In this document: piece after piece, positions 1 to 7,596 of the stretch
Numbering within the stretch: the stretch's first letter is position 1
Layout: every line of letters starts with the position of its first letter
DNA from: Pseudomonas sp. S04
GTDB lineage: Bacteria > Pseudomonadota > Gammaproteobacteria > Pseudomonadales > Pseudomonadaceae
Reading direction: 5' to 3'
Assembly (NCBI RefSeq): GCF_009834545.1
Contig: NZ_CP019427.1
Location: forward strand, 5,279,501 to 5,343,500
DNA: 64,000 nucleotides
Made by a program: the position numbers and the translations under genes
Notes under the pieces: model-generated
Told to the model about the DNA's origin: nothing
The model's database searches: none
What the model saw: only the letters and a program-made list of their open reading frames with translations

Positions 1-1
1 C

Positions 2-40
2 TCCTGGTTCAGCTACATGACCTTCGGCGTGTTCGACTGA
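2..40 (+). CDS. C-terminal end of a CDS cut by the window edge, probably bamD
   Basis: Thirteen codons in frame 2 read SWFSYMTFGVFD and end in TGA at 38-40. A rho-independent terminator follows 16 bp later, so this is a real gene end. The identity is inferred only from synteny: in PAO1 the gene before the pilS/pilR/thiO block on this strand is bamD (comL), a lipoprotein of the outer-membrane BAM complex. Twelve residues are too few to prove it. Confidence 0.5.
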   Translation, partial: SWFSYMTFGVFD

Positions 41-56
41 TACCCGCCAGGTACAC

Positions 57-84
57 AAAAGGAGACTTTCGAGTCTCCTTTTTT
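57..84 (+). terminator. Rho-independent terminator after the partial upstream gene
   Basis: GGAGACT-TTCG-AGTCTCC forms a perfect 7-bp stem with a stable UUCG tetraloop, preceded by AAAA and followed by a run of seven T. It closes the upstream unit and separates it from the next gene. Confidence 0.9.
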
Positions 85-164
85 ATTTCCGGATTTTATA
101 GCGCTGTGCGCTGGATGAGACCTTGGCTAAACTGCCCAATCATCCTCCCAAAAAGCCGCTGACC

Positions 165-401
165 ATGCTTCGTTTACTGTTCTGGATTGCCCTGATTGCT
201 GCTGCGGTATGGTTCTGGCGCAAGTTCAAGCGCCCCGCCGACGCCTCCCGCCCGACACCCAGCGAGCAAAATGCACCACCCATGGTCCGTTGCGCCCACT
301 GCGGTGTTCACCTGCCACGCGACCGCGCCCTGAGCCTGCAGCAACAGTGGTATTGCAGCCAGGGCCACCTTGAGCAAGGCCCAAGCTCGCGGGATCGTTG
401 A
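165..401 (+). CDS. Small membrane-anchored zinc-ribbon protein (PP0621 family)
   Basis: Protein of 78 aa if started at ATG 165 (MLRLLFWIALIAAAVWF). An upstream TTG at 123 is also open, but the ATG places the hydrophobic helix directly at the N-terminus. Residues 3-17 form one membrane segment, followed by a basic, proline-rich linker. The C-terminal part has CAHC and, about 22 residues later, YCSQGH, a layout that can hold one zinc ion. It resembles the PP0621 family found beside bamD in Pseudomonas; its function is not known. The downstream regulator ORF overlaps its 3' end by about 32 bp. Confidence 0.7.
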   Translation: MLRLLFWIALIAAAVWFWRKFKRPADASRPTPSEQNAPPMVRCAHCGVHLPRDRALSLQQQWYCSQGHLEQGPSSRDR

Positions 402-1458
402 GGCATTACCTGCCGCTACTCAAGTAGCGGCGACAAACGTTAGCCCACGGACGGACACGACGTTGAAGACTTCCCAGCATATTCCGGCTCCCCCCTGCCG
501 GCTCCGGCGCCTGCTGGGGGATTCGCTGCCCATCCGTAGCCTGCGCCAGCAGATCGAAAAACTGGCCCACAGCCAGGCTGCGGTGTACATCAGCGGCGAA
601 TCAGGTAGTGGCAAAGAGTTGGTTGCCCGGCTGATTCACGATCAAGGCCCACGCGCCAGCCAGCCTTTCGTCCCCGTCAACTGCGGGGCCATCCCGACGG
701 AACTGATGGAAAGCGAATTTTTCGGTCACCGCAAAGGCAGCTTCAGCGGCGCCATCGAAGACAAGCCCGGGTTATTCCAGGCAGCGAATGCAGGGACCCT
801 GTTCCTTGATGAAGTCGCGGACCTGCCCCTGGGCATGCAGGTCAAACTGCTCAGGGCCATCCAGGAAAAGGCCGTGCGCAGCATCGGTCAGTTGCACGAA
901 AGCCTGATTGATACGCGAATACTCTGTGCCACGCACAAGAACCTGGACGCAGAAGTCAGCGCCGGACGTTTTCGTCAGGACCTGTACTATCGGCTGAACG
1001 TGATCGAGCTGCGCGTGCCGCCGTTACGCGAGTGCCGCGACGACATAGAATTACTGTCCACCCAGATGCTCAAACGCCTGGCCGCCGACACGGGCGCGCC
1101 CCTCGCACACCTGCTGCCGCAAGCCCTGGAGGCCCTCAAGGGCTATGGTTTTCCGGGTAACGTCCGCGAACTGGAAAACATGCTCGAGCGCGCCCATACG
1201 CTGTGCGAAAACCAGCAGATAGGAGCCAGTGACTTGCGGCTGATCCAAGCCGATGGCAGCGCTAGTGCCAGTGAGGACGCCCCTCTCTGCGACCTGAAGC
1301 AGGTCGACAACCTCCAGCATTACCTGGAGGAGATCGAGCGCCGGGTGATTCTCCAGGCCCTGGAGCAAACCCGCTGGAACCGCACGGCAGCCGCCCAGCG
1401 CTTGAGCCTGTCGTTTCGCTCCCTGCGTTACCGGTTGAAAAAGCTCGGTCTGGAGTGA
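370..1458 (+). CDS. Sigma-54-dependent transcriptional activator, PilR-like but without a receiver domain
   Basis: Protein of 362 aa. After a short non-conserved N-terminus (about 1-48) comes an AAA+ sigma-54 interaction domain (about 49-275) with Walker A GESGSGKE (76-83), the sigma-54 contact loop GSFSGA (123-128, a variant of GAFTGA), Walker B LFLDE and an arginine-rich second half. A Fis-type helix-turn-helix lies at the C-terminus (RTAAAQRLSLSFRSLRYRLKK). PilR has a phospho-receiver of about 120 aa in front of this; here that space is occupied by the preceding small gene, and no pilS is present. Position between the bamD-side genes and thiO matches pilR. The start is uncertain: TTG 370 is annotated, TTG 463 is an alternative. 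Confidence 0.85.
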   Translation: MSKAQARGIVEALPAATQVAATNVSPRTDTTLKTSQHIPAPPCRLRRLLGDSLPIRSLRQQIEKLAHSQAAVYISGESGSGKELVARLIHDQGPRASQPFVPVNCGAIPTELMESEFFGHRKGSFSGAIEDKPGLFQAANAGTLFLDEVADLPLGMQVKLLRAIQEKAVRSIGQLHESLIDTRILCATHKNLDAEVSAGRFRQDLYYRLNVIELRVPPLRECRDDIELLSTQMLKRLAADTGAPLAHLLPQALEALKGYGFPGNVRELENMLERAHTLCENQQIGASDLRLIQADGSASASEDAPLCDLKQVDNLQHYLEEIERRVILQALEQTRWNRTAAAQRLSLSFRSLRYRLKKLGLE

Positions 1459-1467
1459 AGCGCGGCC

Positions 1468-2568
1468 TCAGATTCGGCCGGCCGGCGCATAGGGGGCCGG
1501 ATCGATCACCGGCTCGCGTCCCAGCAACACATCGGCGAACAGCTGGCAGGAAGCGGGCGCGAGTACCAGGCCATTGCGGTAATGCCCACAGTTGAGCCAC
1601 AACCCGCCAACCCCCGGCACCGCACCAATATAGGGAACACCCTCTGGTGAACCGGGACGCAGCCCCGCCCAATGCCCAACCACTTCGGCCCGTGCGAGCG
1701 CTGGAATCAACTCCACTGCCGAAGCCTTGAGGCTTTCCAGCGCAGTCTCGGTCGGCGTCTTGTCGAACCCTTCGTGCTCCAGGGTGCTGCCGATCAGAAT
1801 GTGGCCGTCGCGACGTGGAATGGCGTAACGGCCCTTGGCCAGAACCATGCTCGAGAGAAAGTCCGCTTCACACTTGTAGAGAATCATCTGGCCTTTCACC
1901 GGTTCCACCGGCAAAACCAGGCCCAGGGTCTTGAGCAGATCGCCACTCCAGGCACCTGCGGTCAGCACCACCTGATCACCCAGGATCGGGCCGCTGGAAC
2001 TCTCGACCCCCAGCACTCGCTCACCCTGGCGAATGAAGCCGCTGACCTCGCACTGTTCGTGAACGGTCACGTTGGGCAGCGCCAGCAATGCCGCCTTGAG
2101 TGATTTGACCAGGCGCGGGTTACGCACGTTGGCCACATCTGCCATGTAGATCGCCCGAGAAAAACCTGACCCCAACACGGGCACGTGGTCGTGAGCGGCC
2201 GAGATATCCACAGCACTGAGCGGGCGATTTTCCCGCTGCGCCCAGGCCAGCGCCTCGGCTTCGTCCTCCAGGTCCAGCCAGTACAAGCCCGTGGTATGAA
2301 CCTCAGGGTCGACCCCGGTGGCGGCGAACAAGCGCTCGGCCAACTGTGGATAAAAGTCCTGGGACCAATGAGCCAAGGCCGTGACTGCCGGACTGTAGCG
2401 CCATGGATACAGCGGCGAAACGATACCGCCGCCCGCCCAGGAAGATTCCTGGCCAAGACTGGAACGATCCAGCAGGATCACCCGCTCTACATGGGGCGCC
2501 AGATTAAACGCCGTCAGCAGGCCGATCACTCCGCCGCCGACAATCACCACTTGCTCTTGCTTGGCCAT
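1468..2568 (-). CDS. thiO: Glycine oxidase ThiO
   Basis: FAD-dependent oxidase that converts glycine to the imine used in thiazole (thiamine) synthesis. The N-terminus has the Rossmann dinucleotide motif VVIVGGGVIG followed by the acidic end of beta-2 (LLDRS). Downstream are the DAO-family features GRYAIPRRDGHILIGST and GLRPGSPEGVPYIG. Length of 366 aa fits the family. The start MAKQEQ at 2568 is chosen because it puts the FAD motif near the N-terminus; a preceding ATG (2571) or an upstream in-frame start at 2604 is possible. It is convergent with the sigma-54 regulator (9-bp gap) and lies just downstream of the minor-pilin operon on the same strand. Confidence 0.93.
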   Translation of the reverse strand: MAKQEQVVIVGGGVIGLLTAFNLAPHVERVILLDRSSLGQESSWAGGGIVSPLYPWRYSPAVTALAHWSQDFYPQLAERLFAATGVDPEVHTTGLYWLDLEDEAEALAWAQRENRPLSAVDISAAHDHVPVLGSGFSRAIYMADVANVRNPRLVKSLKAALLALPNVTVHEQCEVSGFIRQGERVLGVESSSGPILGDQVVLTAGAWSGDLLKTLGLVLPVEPVKGQMILYKCEADFLSSMVLAKGRYAIPRRDGHILIGSTLEHEGFDKTPTETALESLKASAVELIPALARAEVVGHWAGLRPGSPEGVPYIGAVPGVGGLWLNCGHYRNGLVLAPASCQLFADVLLGREPVIDPAPYAPAGRI

Positions 2569-2625
2569 CATCTGATCCAACAGTAAAAAAGACAGGGGGT
2601 GCAAGCCGCACCCCGAAAAAGCGCC

Positions 2626-3027
2626 TCAGCGGCCCCAGCAATCTTTGCTGGTCAGCTCGGCTGCCGCATTGTTCATGCCCATCACACCGGTGTTGCTCAG
2701 CGTGAGATCGCCACATTTGTCGCTGGCCATGCTGGCGTCAGACTTACGCACGGCCGTCAGCAGGAAGCTTTGATCCGCCAGGGTCGGGACGATGCTGTAG
2801 TACTCGTTACCGGCACTCAGTCCCGTGGCATTGCTGTAGACATTGTTTTGGGAGTGGAACCGCTCAAGCAACTGCGCCTGCTCTGACAGCAGCCCTGCGA
2901 TCTCGCTACGGTGGGTCTTTTTCACGTACTCGGTGAGCAGCGGAGCGGATATGGTCACCACAATGCCGATGATCGCGATCACAATCATGATTTCGATCAG
3001 GGTAAAGCCTTGGTTGAATCTACGCAT
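2626..3027 (-). CDS. pilE: Type IV minor pilin PilE
   Basis: Class III prepilin: leader MRRFNQG, then the PilD cleavage and methylation site G^FTLIE with Glu5, then a hydrophobic helix (IMIVIAIIGIVVTISAPLLTEYV). About 133 aa. Two C-terminal cysteines (DKCGDL and KDCWGR) probably form the usual pilin D-loop disulfide. The start at 3027 gives a normal 7-residue leader; a GTG at 3042 is in frame but unlikely. It is last in pilV-pilW-pilX-pilE and starts right behind pilX, with no pilY1 or pilY2 between, unlike PAO1. Confidence 0.9.
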   Translation of the reverse strand: MRRFNQGFTLIEIMIVIAIIGIVVTISAPLLTEYVKKTHRSEIAGLLSEQAQLLERFHSQNNVYSNATGLSAGNEYYSIVPTLADQSFLLTAVRKSDASMASDKCGDLTLSNTGVMGMNNAAAELTSKDCWGR

Positions 3028-3042
3028 TGCCTCAAGTCTCAC

Positions 3043-3651
3043 TTACTGTATTTGTCGCCACATGATTCGACGGCTGCCGCCATCGCTGTTTTCAACCGCG
3101 CAGGGCCTGCCTTCGCCGAGGGTCTCCCCAGCCAAGCAGGTGCCGAGCATCTTACCGCCGATCGCAGCGGCTTCGCTCTCGATCTTGGCATAAATACTCT
3201 CCACCACCGTACGTGAATGGCCACCCAGCCCCACTGCGCTGACCCGATACAGCGTGGCCCTGGTATCCACCGGAACCCGCACCGCCCCCGTGATACTGCC
3301 CAGGCTCTGCACTCCATAAACGCCATTGGCGGCGGCGATCCAGGTCACCCCGGACGTGGCGTTGAACCCGGCCGAGGTGACTACCGAGGATTCGGCCGGC
3401 GGCCCGCAGCGTATCCCCCCAGCGCACTCCGGCAATAAGTAGCTGCTACGCTGCACGGCACTCTCGCCAATCCGCAGGGCCGTCTCTGCCCCCTGGAATG
3501 ACTGATTGCGCGCGGCCAGGCTTGCCGCCAGTTTTTCCTGGAGTGTGGCGTTCTGCATCGCCGCAACCCCGATCAGCGTCAACAGCGAGAGGAATACCAG
3601 GCTCAGCAACAGCGCCATGCCCGACTGGGCTCTTGTCTTGAGAGACGTCAT
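3043..3651 (-). CDS. pilX: Type IV minor pilin PilX
   Basis: Protein of 202 aa. The leader ends RAQSG and the mature protein starts MALLLSLVFLSLLTLIG, a hydrophobic helix in which the usual Glu5 is replaced by Leu. The segment QNATLQEKLAASLAARNQSFQGAETALR is typical of PilX. PilX belongs to the minor-pilin tip complex that starts pilus assembly. Nine bp separate it from the pilW stop, and pilE follows with no real gap. Confidence 0.9.
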   Translation of the reverse strand: MTSLKTRAQSGMALLLSLVFLSLLTLIGVAAMQNATLQEKLAASLAARNQSFQGAETALRIGESAVQRSSYLLPECAGGIRCGPPAESSVVTSAGFNATSGVTWIAAANGVYGVQSLGSITGAVRVPVDTRATLYRVSAVGLGGHSRTVVESIYAKIESEAAAIGGKMLGTCLAGETLGEGRPCAVENSDGGSRRIMWRQIQ

Positions 3652-3660
3652 CAGCGCCTC

Positions 3661-4365
3661 CTAAGGCAAGCGGTTACGCAAGCTGGCCACGACATTGAAG
3701 GTTTGATCGCGCACGCGCTGGCCGGGATCTGCCAGAGTCAGGGTCAAGCGTACGCTGCGGATCCGCGCCGGGTCGCCGGGGTTGGGGCTGTAACTGGAAA
3801 CTGCTGTACCGCTGGCACTGTCGGCCAGACCGAAACTCACGGCAAAGGCCTTGACGTTGCTGACCAGGGCCTGCGTGCTGTCACCTGCCGTCAGCAGGAT
3901 TTCGTCATCACGCAGGCGGTAATCCAGGCGGCGAATCGCTAAGGCAATTTCTCCCGCTGCCGGGCTCTGTCGCTTGCTGTAGGCAGTGGCCCGGGTGCGA
4001 CAGTCCGACACTACCGTCCAGGTCGGCACGCCGCCATTGCCGCCAACGTCCGCGGTGACCAGGCTGAGCTTTTTCAAGGTGTTGTCCCATTTGATCGGTG
4101 CGTTGCGGCCAGCACTGAAATCCCCGCTTTCACTGGCATCGGTGATGTTTTGCAGGCAACCGAACACACCGACCATGCGAATCTCCTGCAGCAACTTGCT
4201 CAAGACAAAACGCGCATCCTCCTGCATGCCGGCCGCTGCGTTCTGCGCGCGGTAGGTGTTGTTCGCCGCCATGAAGATCTGCGTCACACCCAGCACTACC
4301 GCCAGGCTGATGGCTAACGCCAGTAGCAGCTCGATCAGGCTGAACCCCCGGCACCTGTTGCTCAT
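3661..4365 (-). CDS. pilW: Type IV minor pilin PilW
   Basis: Protein of 234 aa. Leader MSNRCRG, then G^FSLIE with Glu5, then the hydrophobic helix LLLALAISLAVVLGVTQIF. The following QEDARFVLSKLLQEIRMVGVFGC is characteristic of PilW. It takes part in the priming complex with PilV, PilX, PilE and a FimU/FimT-type pilin. Its start codon overlaps the pilV stop (ATGA, 4362-4365), indicating translational coupling. Confidence 0.92.
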   Translation of the reverse strand: MSNRCRGFSLIELLLALAISLAVVLGVTQIFMAANNTYRAQNAAAGMQEDARFVLSKLLQEIRMVGVFGCLQNITDASESGDFSAGRNAPIKWDNTLKKLSLVTADVGGNGGVPTWTVVSDCRTRATAYSKRQSPAAGEIALAIRRLDYRLRDDEILLTAGDSTQALVSNVKAFAVSFGLADSASGTAVSSYSPNPGDPARIRSVRLTLTLADPGQRVRDQTFNVVASLRNRLP

Positions 4366-4811
4366 GGCGCCCCCAGCGGTTCGACCGCGACACGACTGCT
4401 CAAGACCAGGCTGCGCCGGGTATCCGCAATACCGGCGGCGCGTGCGTCATCCCAGGTAATGGTGATGCTGTACAGCCCTTGGACGTGGCTGATACTGCCG
4501 CGGGCGCTAGGGCCACCGAACTCGCGGATATGGCTGTGGAAATCCGCCAGGTCTTGATTCCGCGCCGATACCACAGGACCCGATATCGGCGCAGGGAGGC
4601 TGTAGTCAGCCGCCACATTGGCGCGAATCCGGTCCAGCATGTCGTAGGCAATAAAACTCGCCTGGCTGCTCATCAGCGAGCTGTCGGTGTATTTCAAGGC
4701 ATTGAGCTGAACCGCCGCCGCCCCTAGCAACCCTGCAGTCAGAATCAGCAAGGCCACCATCACTTCAATCAAAGTCACACCGCCCTGTGCACCCGCTACC
4801 GTCATCCGCAC
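4362..4811 (-). CDS. pilV: Type IV minor pilin PilV
   Basis: Begins with the short leader MRMTVAGAQGG and the cleavage site G^VTLIE (Glu5 present), followed by VMVALLILTAGLLGAAAVQL. The segment YDMLDRIRANVAADY is typical of PilV. I chose GTG 4811 because a GGAGG lies 8 bp upstream; ATG 4805 would leave 14 bp. The reading frame stays open to 4898, but the extra residues do not look like a leader peptide. It is first in the pilVWXE operon and divergent from the fimT-like gene. Confidence 0.9.
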   Translation of the reverse strand: MRMTVAGAQGGVTLIEVMVALLILTAGLLGAAAVQLNALKYTDSSLMSSQASFIAYDMLDRIRANVAADYSLPAPISGPVVSARNQDLADFHSHIREFGGPSARGSISHVQGLYSITITWDDARAAGIADTRRSLVLSSRVAVEPLGAP

Positions 4812-5022
4812 GGTTCCTACCTCCCTGTGATCGATCCTGATCACCAGGAAGGTTAGCGCCGGCTGCGCGTCGCTGCTCGCCGCCGGAACAAGGCGCAATA
4901 CATTCGCGACTGCGCCAGTGCGGCCCTACGCAGCGAAACCTTTTGCACAATGATTGACCACCATCCTGGGCCGCCAACAGCTACACCTAGGGATACCTCG
5001 TAACTCCAGGGAAGGAGCCGTC

Positions 5023-5562
5023 ATGGATCAAAAAGGCCTGGGCCTGATCGAGTTGCTGGTAGGCCTGGCCATTGCCGCCATGGCGCTGCACCTCAGCGTG
5101 CCGGCGCTCAGTCAATACGCGCAGTCAGTGCGCCGGGAAAGCGCGGCCCTGAGCCTTGCCAGCGGCCTGCGCAATGCGCGCAGCGAGGCGCTGCTGCGCA
5201 ATCAGGCGGTGGTGGTGCATGGCTTGAACGATGACTGGAGCCAGGGCTGGCGAATCATCCTGGACCTCAGTGGTCGCGGCCAGGAGGACAGCAGCAACCC
5301 ACTGTTGCGCCAGCACCAGACTGGCGGGACGCCGCTGATCGTCGGCAATCAATGGGTCAGGCGTTTTGTACGATTCAGCAGCCTGGGCGAGCCGTTATTG
5401 CCCGCAGGTACTTTTCAGGTAGGGACGTTGCACATCTGCGCGAGCCGCCAGCCAATCAGTCACCATCAGGTGGTGCTGTCCAGAAGCGGCCGCGTCAGCC
5501 TGCGCCACGACAAGGCGGAGCAGGCCTTGTGCGCGGGATCAAAGCAGGGAGCGAACCCGTAG
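5023..5562 (+). CDS. FimT/FimU-type minor pseudopilin (GspH/FimT family)
   Basis: Protein of 179 aa. Leader MDQKG, then mature start LGLIE (Glu5 kept) and a hydrophobic helix, followed by [15 protein letters not shown] and a GspH-like beta domain ending [11 protein letters not shown] with a late cysteine. Start ATG 5023 has a GGAG 7 bp upstream; the open frame back to 4954 does not give a prepilin leader. In PAO1 fimU lies in the same operon as pilV; here the gene points the opposite way. Its 3' end overlaps the ispH 3' end by 24 bp. Confidence 0.85.
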   Translation: MDQKGLGLIELLVGLAIAAMALHLSVPALSQYAQSVRRESAALSLASGLRNARSEALLRNQAVVVHGLNDDWSQGWRIILDLSGRGQEDSSNPLLRQHQTGGTPLIVGNQWVRRFVRFSSLGEPLLPAGTFQVGTLHICASRQPISHHQVVLSRSGRVSLRHDKAEQALCAGSKQGANP

Positions 5563-6486
5563 TTCCTTGGGCATGGAGAAGGTGATGTTCTCCTCGCGAC
5601 CGGCCAGTTCATCGGCACCGGTGGCACCCCAGGCGTGCAACTGCTGGATTACCCCACGAACCAGCACTTCCGGTGCCGAAGCCCCGGCGGTGATGCCGAT
5701 CCGCTCGACGCCATCGAACCAGCTGCGCTGCAAATCTTCGGCGCCGTCGATCAGGTAGGCCGGGGTAGCCATGCGCTCGGCTAGTTCACGCAGGCGGTTG
5801 GAGTTGGAGCTGTTGGGGCTGCCCACCACCAACACCACATCGCATTCGTCGGCCAGTTGCTTGACCGCATCCTGACGGTTTTGCGTGGCGTAGCAGATGT
5901 CGTCCTTGCGTGGACCGCCAATGGCCGGGAAACGCGTGCGCAAGGCGTCGATCACCCGACTGGTGTCATCCATCGACAAGGTGGTCTGGGTGACGAAGGC
6001 GAGCTTGTCCGGGTTATGCACCTGCAAGGCGGCAACATCCTTTTCGTCTTCGACGAGGTAGATCGCACCGCCGTTGCTGGCATCGTACTGGCCCATGGTG
6101 CCTTCGACTTCCGGGTGGCCGGCATGCCCGATCAGGATGCACTCGCGACCGTCACGGCTATAGCGCGCGACTTCGATATGCACCTTGGTCACCAACGGGC
6201 AAGTTGCGTCGAACACCTTCAGGCCACGGCCTGCGGCTTCGCTGCGAACAGCCTGGGAAACCCCGTGGGCGCTGAAAATCACGATGACGTCATCCGGCAC
6301 CTGATCCAGCTCCTCGACGAAAATCGCTCCGCGTGCACGCAGGTCTTCAACCACGAACTTGTTATGGACCACTTCGTGGCGCACATAGATCGGCGGCCCG
6401 AAGACTTCCAGGGCGCGGTTGACGATTTCGATCGCCCGGTCCACACCGGCGCAGAAGCCACGGGGATTGGCGAGTTTGATTTGCAT
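5539..6486 (-). CDS. ispH: 4-hydroxy-3-methylbut-2-enyl diphosphate reductase IspH (LytB)
   Basis: Last enzyme of the MEP isoprenoid pathway; a [4Fe-4S] reductase making IPP and DMAPP. Start [19 protein letters not shown] gives 315 aa, the usual length. The three cluster cysteines are in [18 protein letters not shown] and [11 protein letters not shown], and the substrate histidines in VRHEVVHN and GHAGHPE. The frame is open further upstream to 6585, but that part is repeat-derived sequence. First of a run with fkpB, lspA, ileS and ribF in the same order as PAO1. Confidence 0.97.
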   Translation of the reverse strand: MQIKLANPRGFCAGVDRAIEIVNRALEVFGPPIYVRHEVVHNKFVVEDLRARGAIFVEELDQVPDDVIVIFSAHGVSQAVRSEAAGRGLKVFDATCPLVTKVHIEVARYSRDGRECILIGHAGHPEVEGTMGQYDASNGGAIYLVEDEKDVAALQVHNPDKLAFVTQTTLSMDDTSRVIDALRTRFPAIGGPRKDDICYATQNRQDAVKQLADECDVVLVVGSPNSSNSNRLRELAERMATPAYLIDGAEDLQRSWFDGVERIGITAGASAPEVLVRGVIQQLHAWGATGADELAGREENITFSMPKELRVRSLL

Positions 6487-6507
6487 GCTGTGCCTCGTGT
6501 CTTGCCC

Positions 6508-6620
6508 TGTAGGAGCGGGTGCCCGCTTGCGGTTTGCTCGCGAAAAACTCAAAGACACCGCGTTTATCCAGGATATACGCGTCATCGTTAACGATCATCG
6601 CGAGCAAGCTCGCTCCTACA
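6508..6620. repeat. REP pair (BIME) between ispH and fkpB, 113 bp
   Basis: Outer arms TGTAGGAGCGGG and CGAGCAAGCTCGCTCCTACA are inverted. Inside lies a core that, when reverse-complemented, aligns along its full length with the core of the element at 18668-18767, for example the shared runs TTCGCGAGCAA and GGTGTC. This is a two-copy dispersed element within the window rather than two unrelated hairpins. It probably forms an mRNA hairpin between genes. Confidence 0.85.
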
Positions 6621-6638
6621 AAAGGCCGGCTTAGTCGG

Positions 6639-7091
6639 TTAGAGCGCTTTGACGTCGATGATCTCTACGTCAAAGGTCAAGGTCTTGCCCGCCAGCGGGT
6701 GGTTGAAGTCGATAGTCACTTGCGTGTCATCGAATTCCTTGACCACACCCGGCAGCTCGGTGTTGGCCGCATCGTTGAAGATCACCAGCAAACCCGGGGA
6801 CAGCTCCATGTCCTGGAACTGCGAGCGCGGGATGATCTGTACGTTCTGCGGGTTGGGCTGGCCAAACGCACGCTCTGGCTCGATGCTCAGTGTACGCTTG
6901 TCGCCCGCCTTGAAGCCGAACAAGGCGGCTTCGAAACCTGGCAACAGGTTGCCATCGCCGACCTTGAAGGTCGCCGGGGCTTTGTCGAAAGTGCTGTCGA
7001 CGGTGTCGCCGTTCTCCAGGCGCAATGCGAAATGCAAAGTGACTTCCGTGTTCTGACCGATGCGTTGCTCAGCCAATACCTGTTCAGTCAT
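6639..7091 (-). CDS. fkpB: FKBP-type peptidyl-prolyl isomerase, SlpA/FkpB type
   Basis: Protein of 150 aa, start [17 protein letters not shown] at ATG 7091. SlyD/SlpA fold: FKBP half 1 (VTLHFALRLENGDTVDST), the insert-in-flap region (FGQPNPQNVQIIPRSQFQDM) and the closing strand DFNHPLAGKTLTFDVEIIDV. It lacks the His-rich tail of SlyD, which favours FkpB. Cytoplasmic chaperone and prolyl isomerase. Its start overlaps the lspA stop by 8 bp, as expected for the ileS-lspA-fkpB-ispH operon. Confidence 0.93.
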   Translation of the reverse strand: MTEQVLAEQRIGQNTEVTLHFALRLENGDTVDSTFDKAPATFKVGDGNLLPGFEAALFGFKAGDKRTLSIEPERAFGQPNPQNVQIIPRSQFQDMELSPGLLVIFNDAANTELPGVVKEFDDTQVTIDFNHPLAGKTLTFDVEIIDVKAL

Positions 7092-7596
7092 GAACGGTTT
7101 CTCCGGTTTTCTTGCTTTTGAACATATCCAGCGCAAGCATCACGGCGCCGACGCTGATGGCGCTATCGGCAAAGTTGAACGCTGGGAAATACCAGCGGTT
7201 CTGCCAATGCACCAGAATGAAGTCGATCACATGGCCCAGGGCAATGCGGTCGTACAGGTTGCCCAGCGCCCCGCCCAGCACCAGCGCCAGGGCGACGGCC
7301 AGCCAAGTGTCGTTGCGCCCCAGGCGCTTGAGCCAGACCACCAGCACGCCACTGACCACGATCGCAATCAAGGCGAACAGCCAACGCTGCCAACCACCGC
7401 CATCAGCCAGGAAGCTGAAGGCCGCACCCGTGTTGTAGGCCAGGGTCCAGCTGAAGTAATCGGGGATCACCACGATCTGCTGGTACATCGTCAACGAACC
7501 TTCGAAGTAGAACTTGCTGGCCTGGTCGATGACCAGGACCAGCAGGCTCAACCACAGCCAGCTCAACCGTCCGAAACGGCTAGCAGCATCAGGCAT
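7084..7596 (-). CDS. lspA: Lipoprotein signal peptidase LspA (signal peptidase II)
   Basis: Inner-membrane aspartyl protease of 170 aa that removes signal peptides from diacylated prolipoproteins. It has four membrane helices. Conserved features visible are [30 protein letters not shown] and the catalytic aspartates in GHVIDF and NFADS. Overlaps ileS by 8 bp upstream and fkpB by 8 bp downstream, so the three are probably co-translated. Confidence 0.97.
   Translation of the reverse strand: MPDAASRFGRLSWLWLSLLVLVIDQASKFYFEGSLTMYQQIVVIPDYFSWTLAYNTGAAFSFLADGGGWQRWLFALIAIVVSGVLVVWLKRLGRNDTWLAVALALVLGGALGNLYDRIALGHVIDFILVHWQNRWYFPAFNFADSAISVGAVMLALDMFKSKKTGETVHD

Noticed and set aside
4812..5022. 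Possible FimT-like remnant on the minus strand upstream of pilV (a frame ending VSLRRAALAQSRMYC...)
   Set aside because: It has a short resemblance to a FimT C-terminus but no prepilin leader or upstream domain, so it cannot be supported as a gene or pseudogene.
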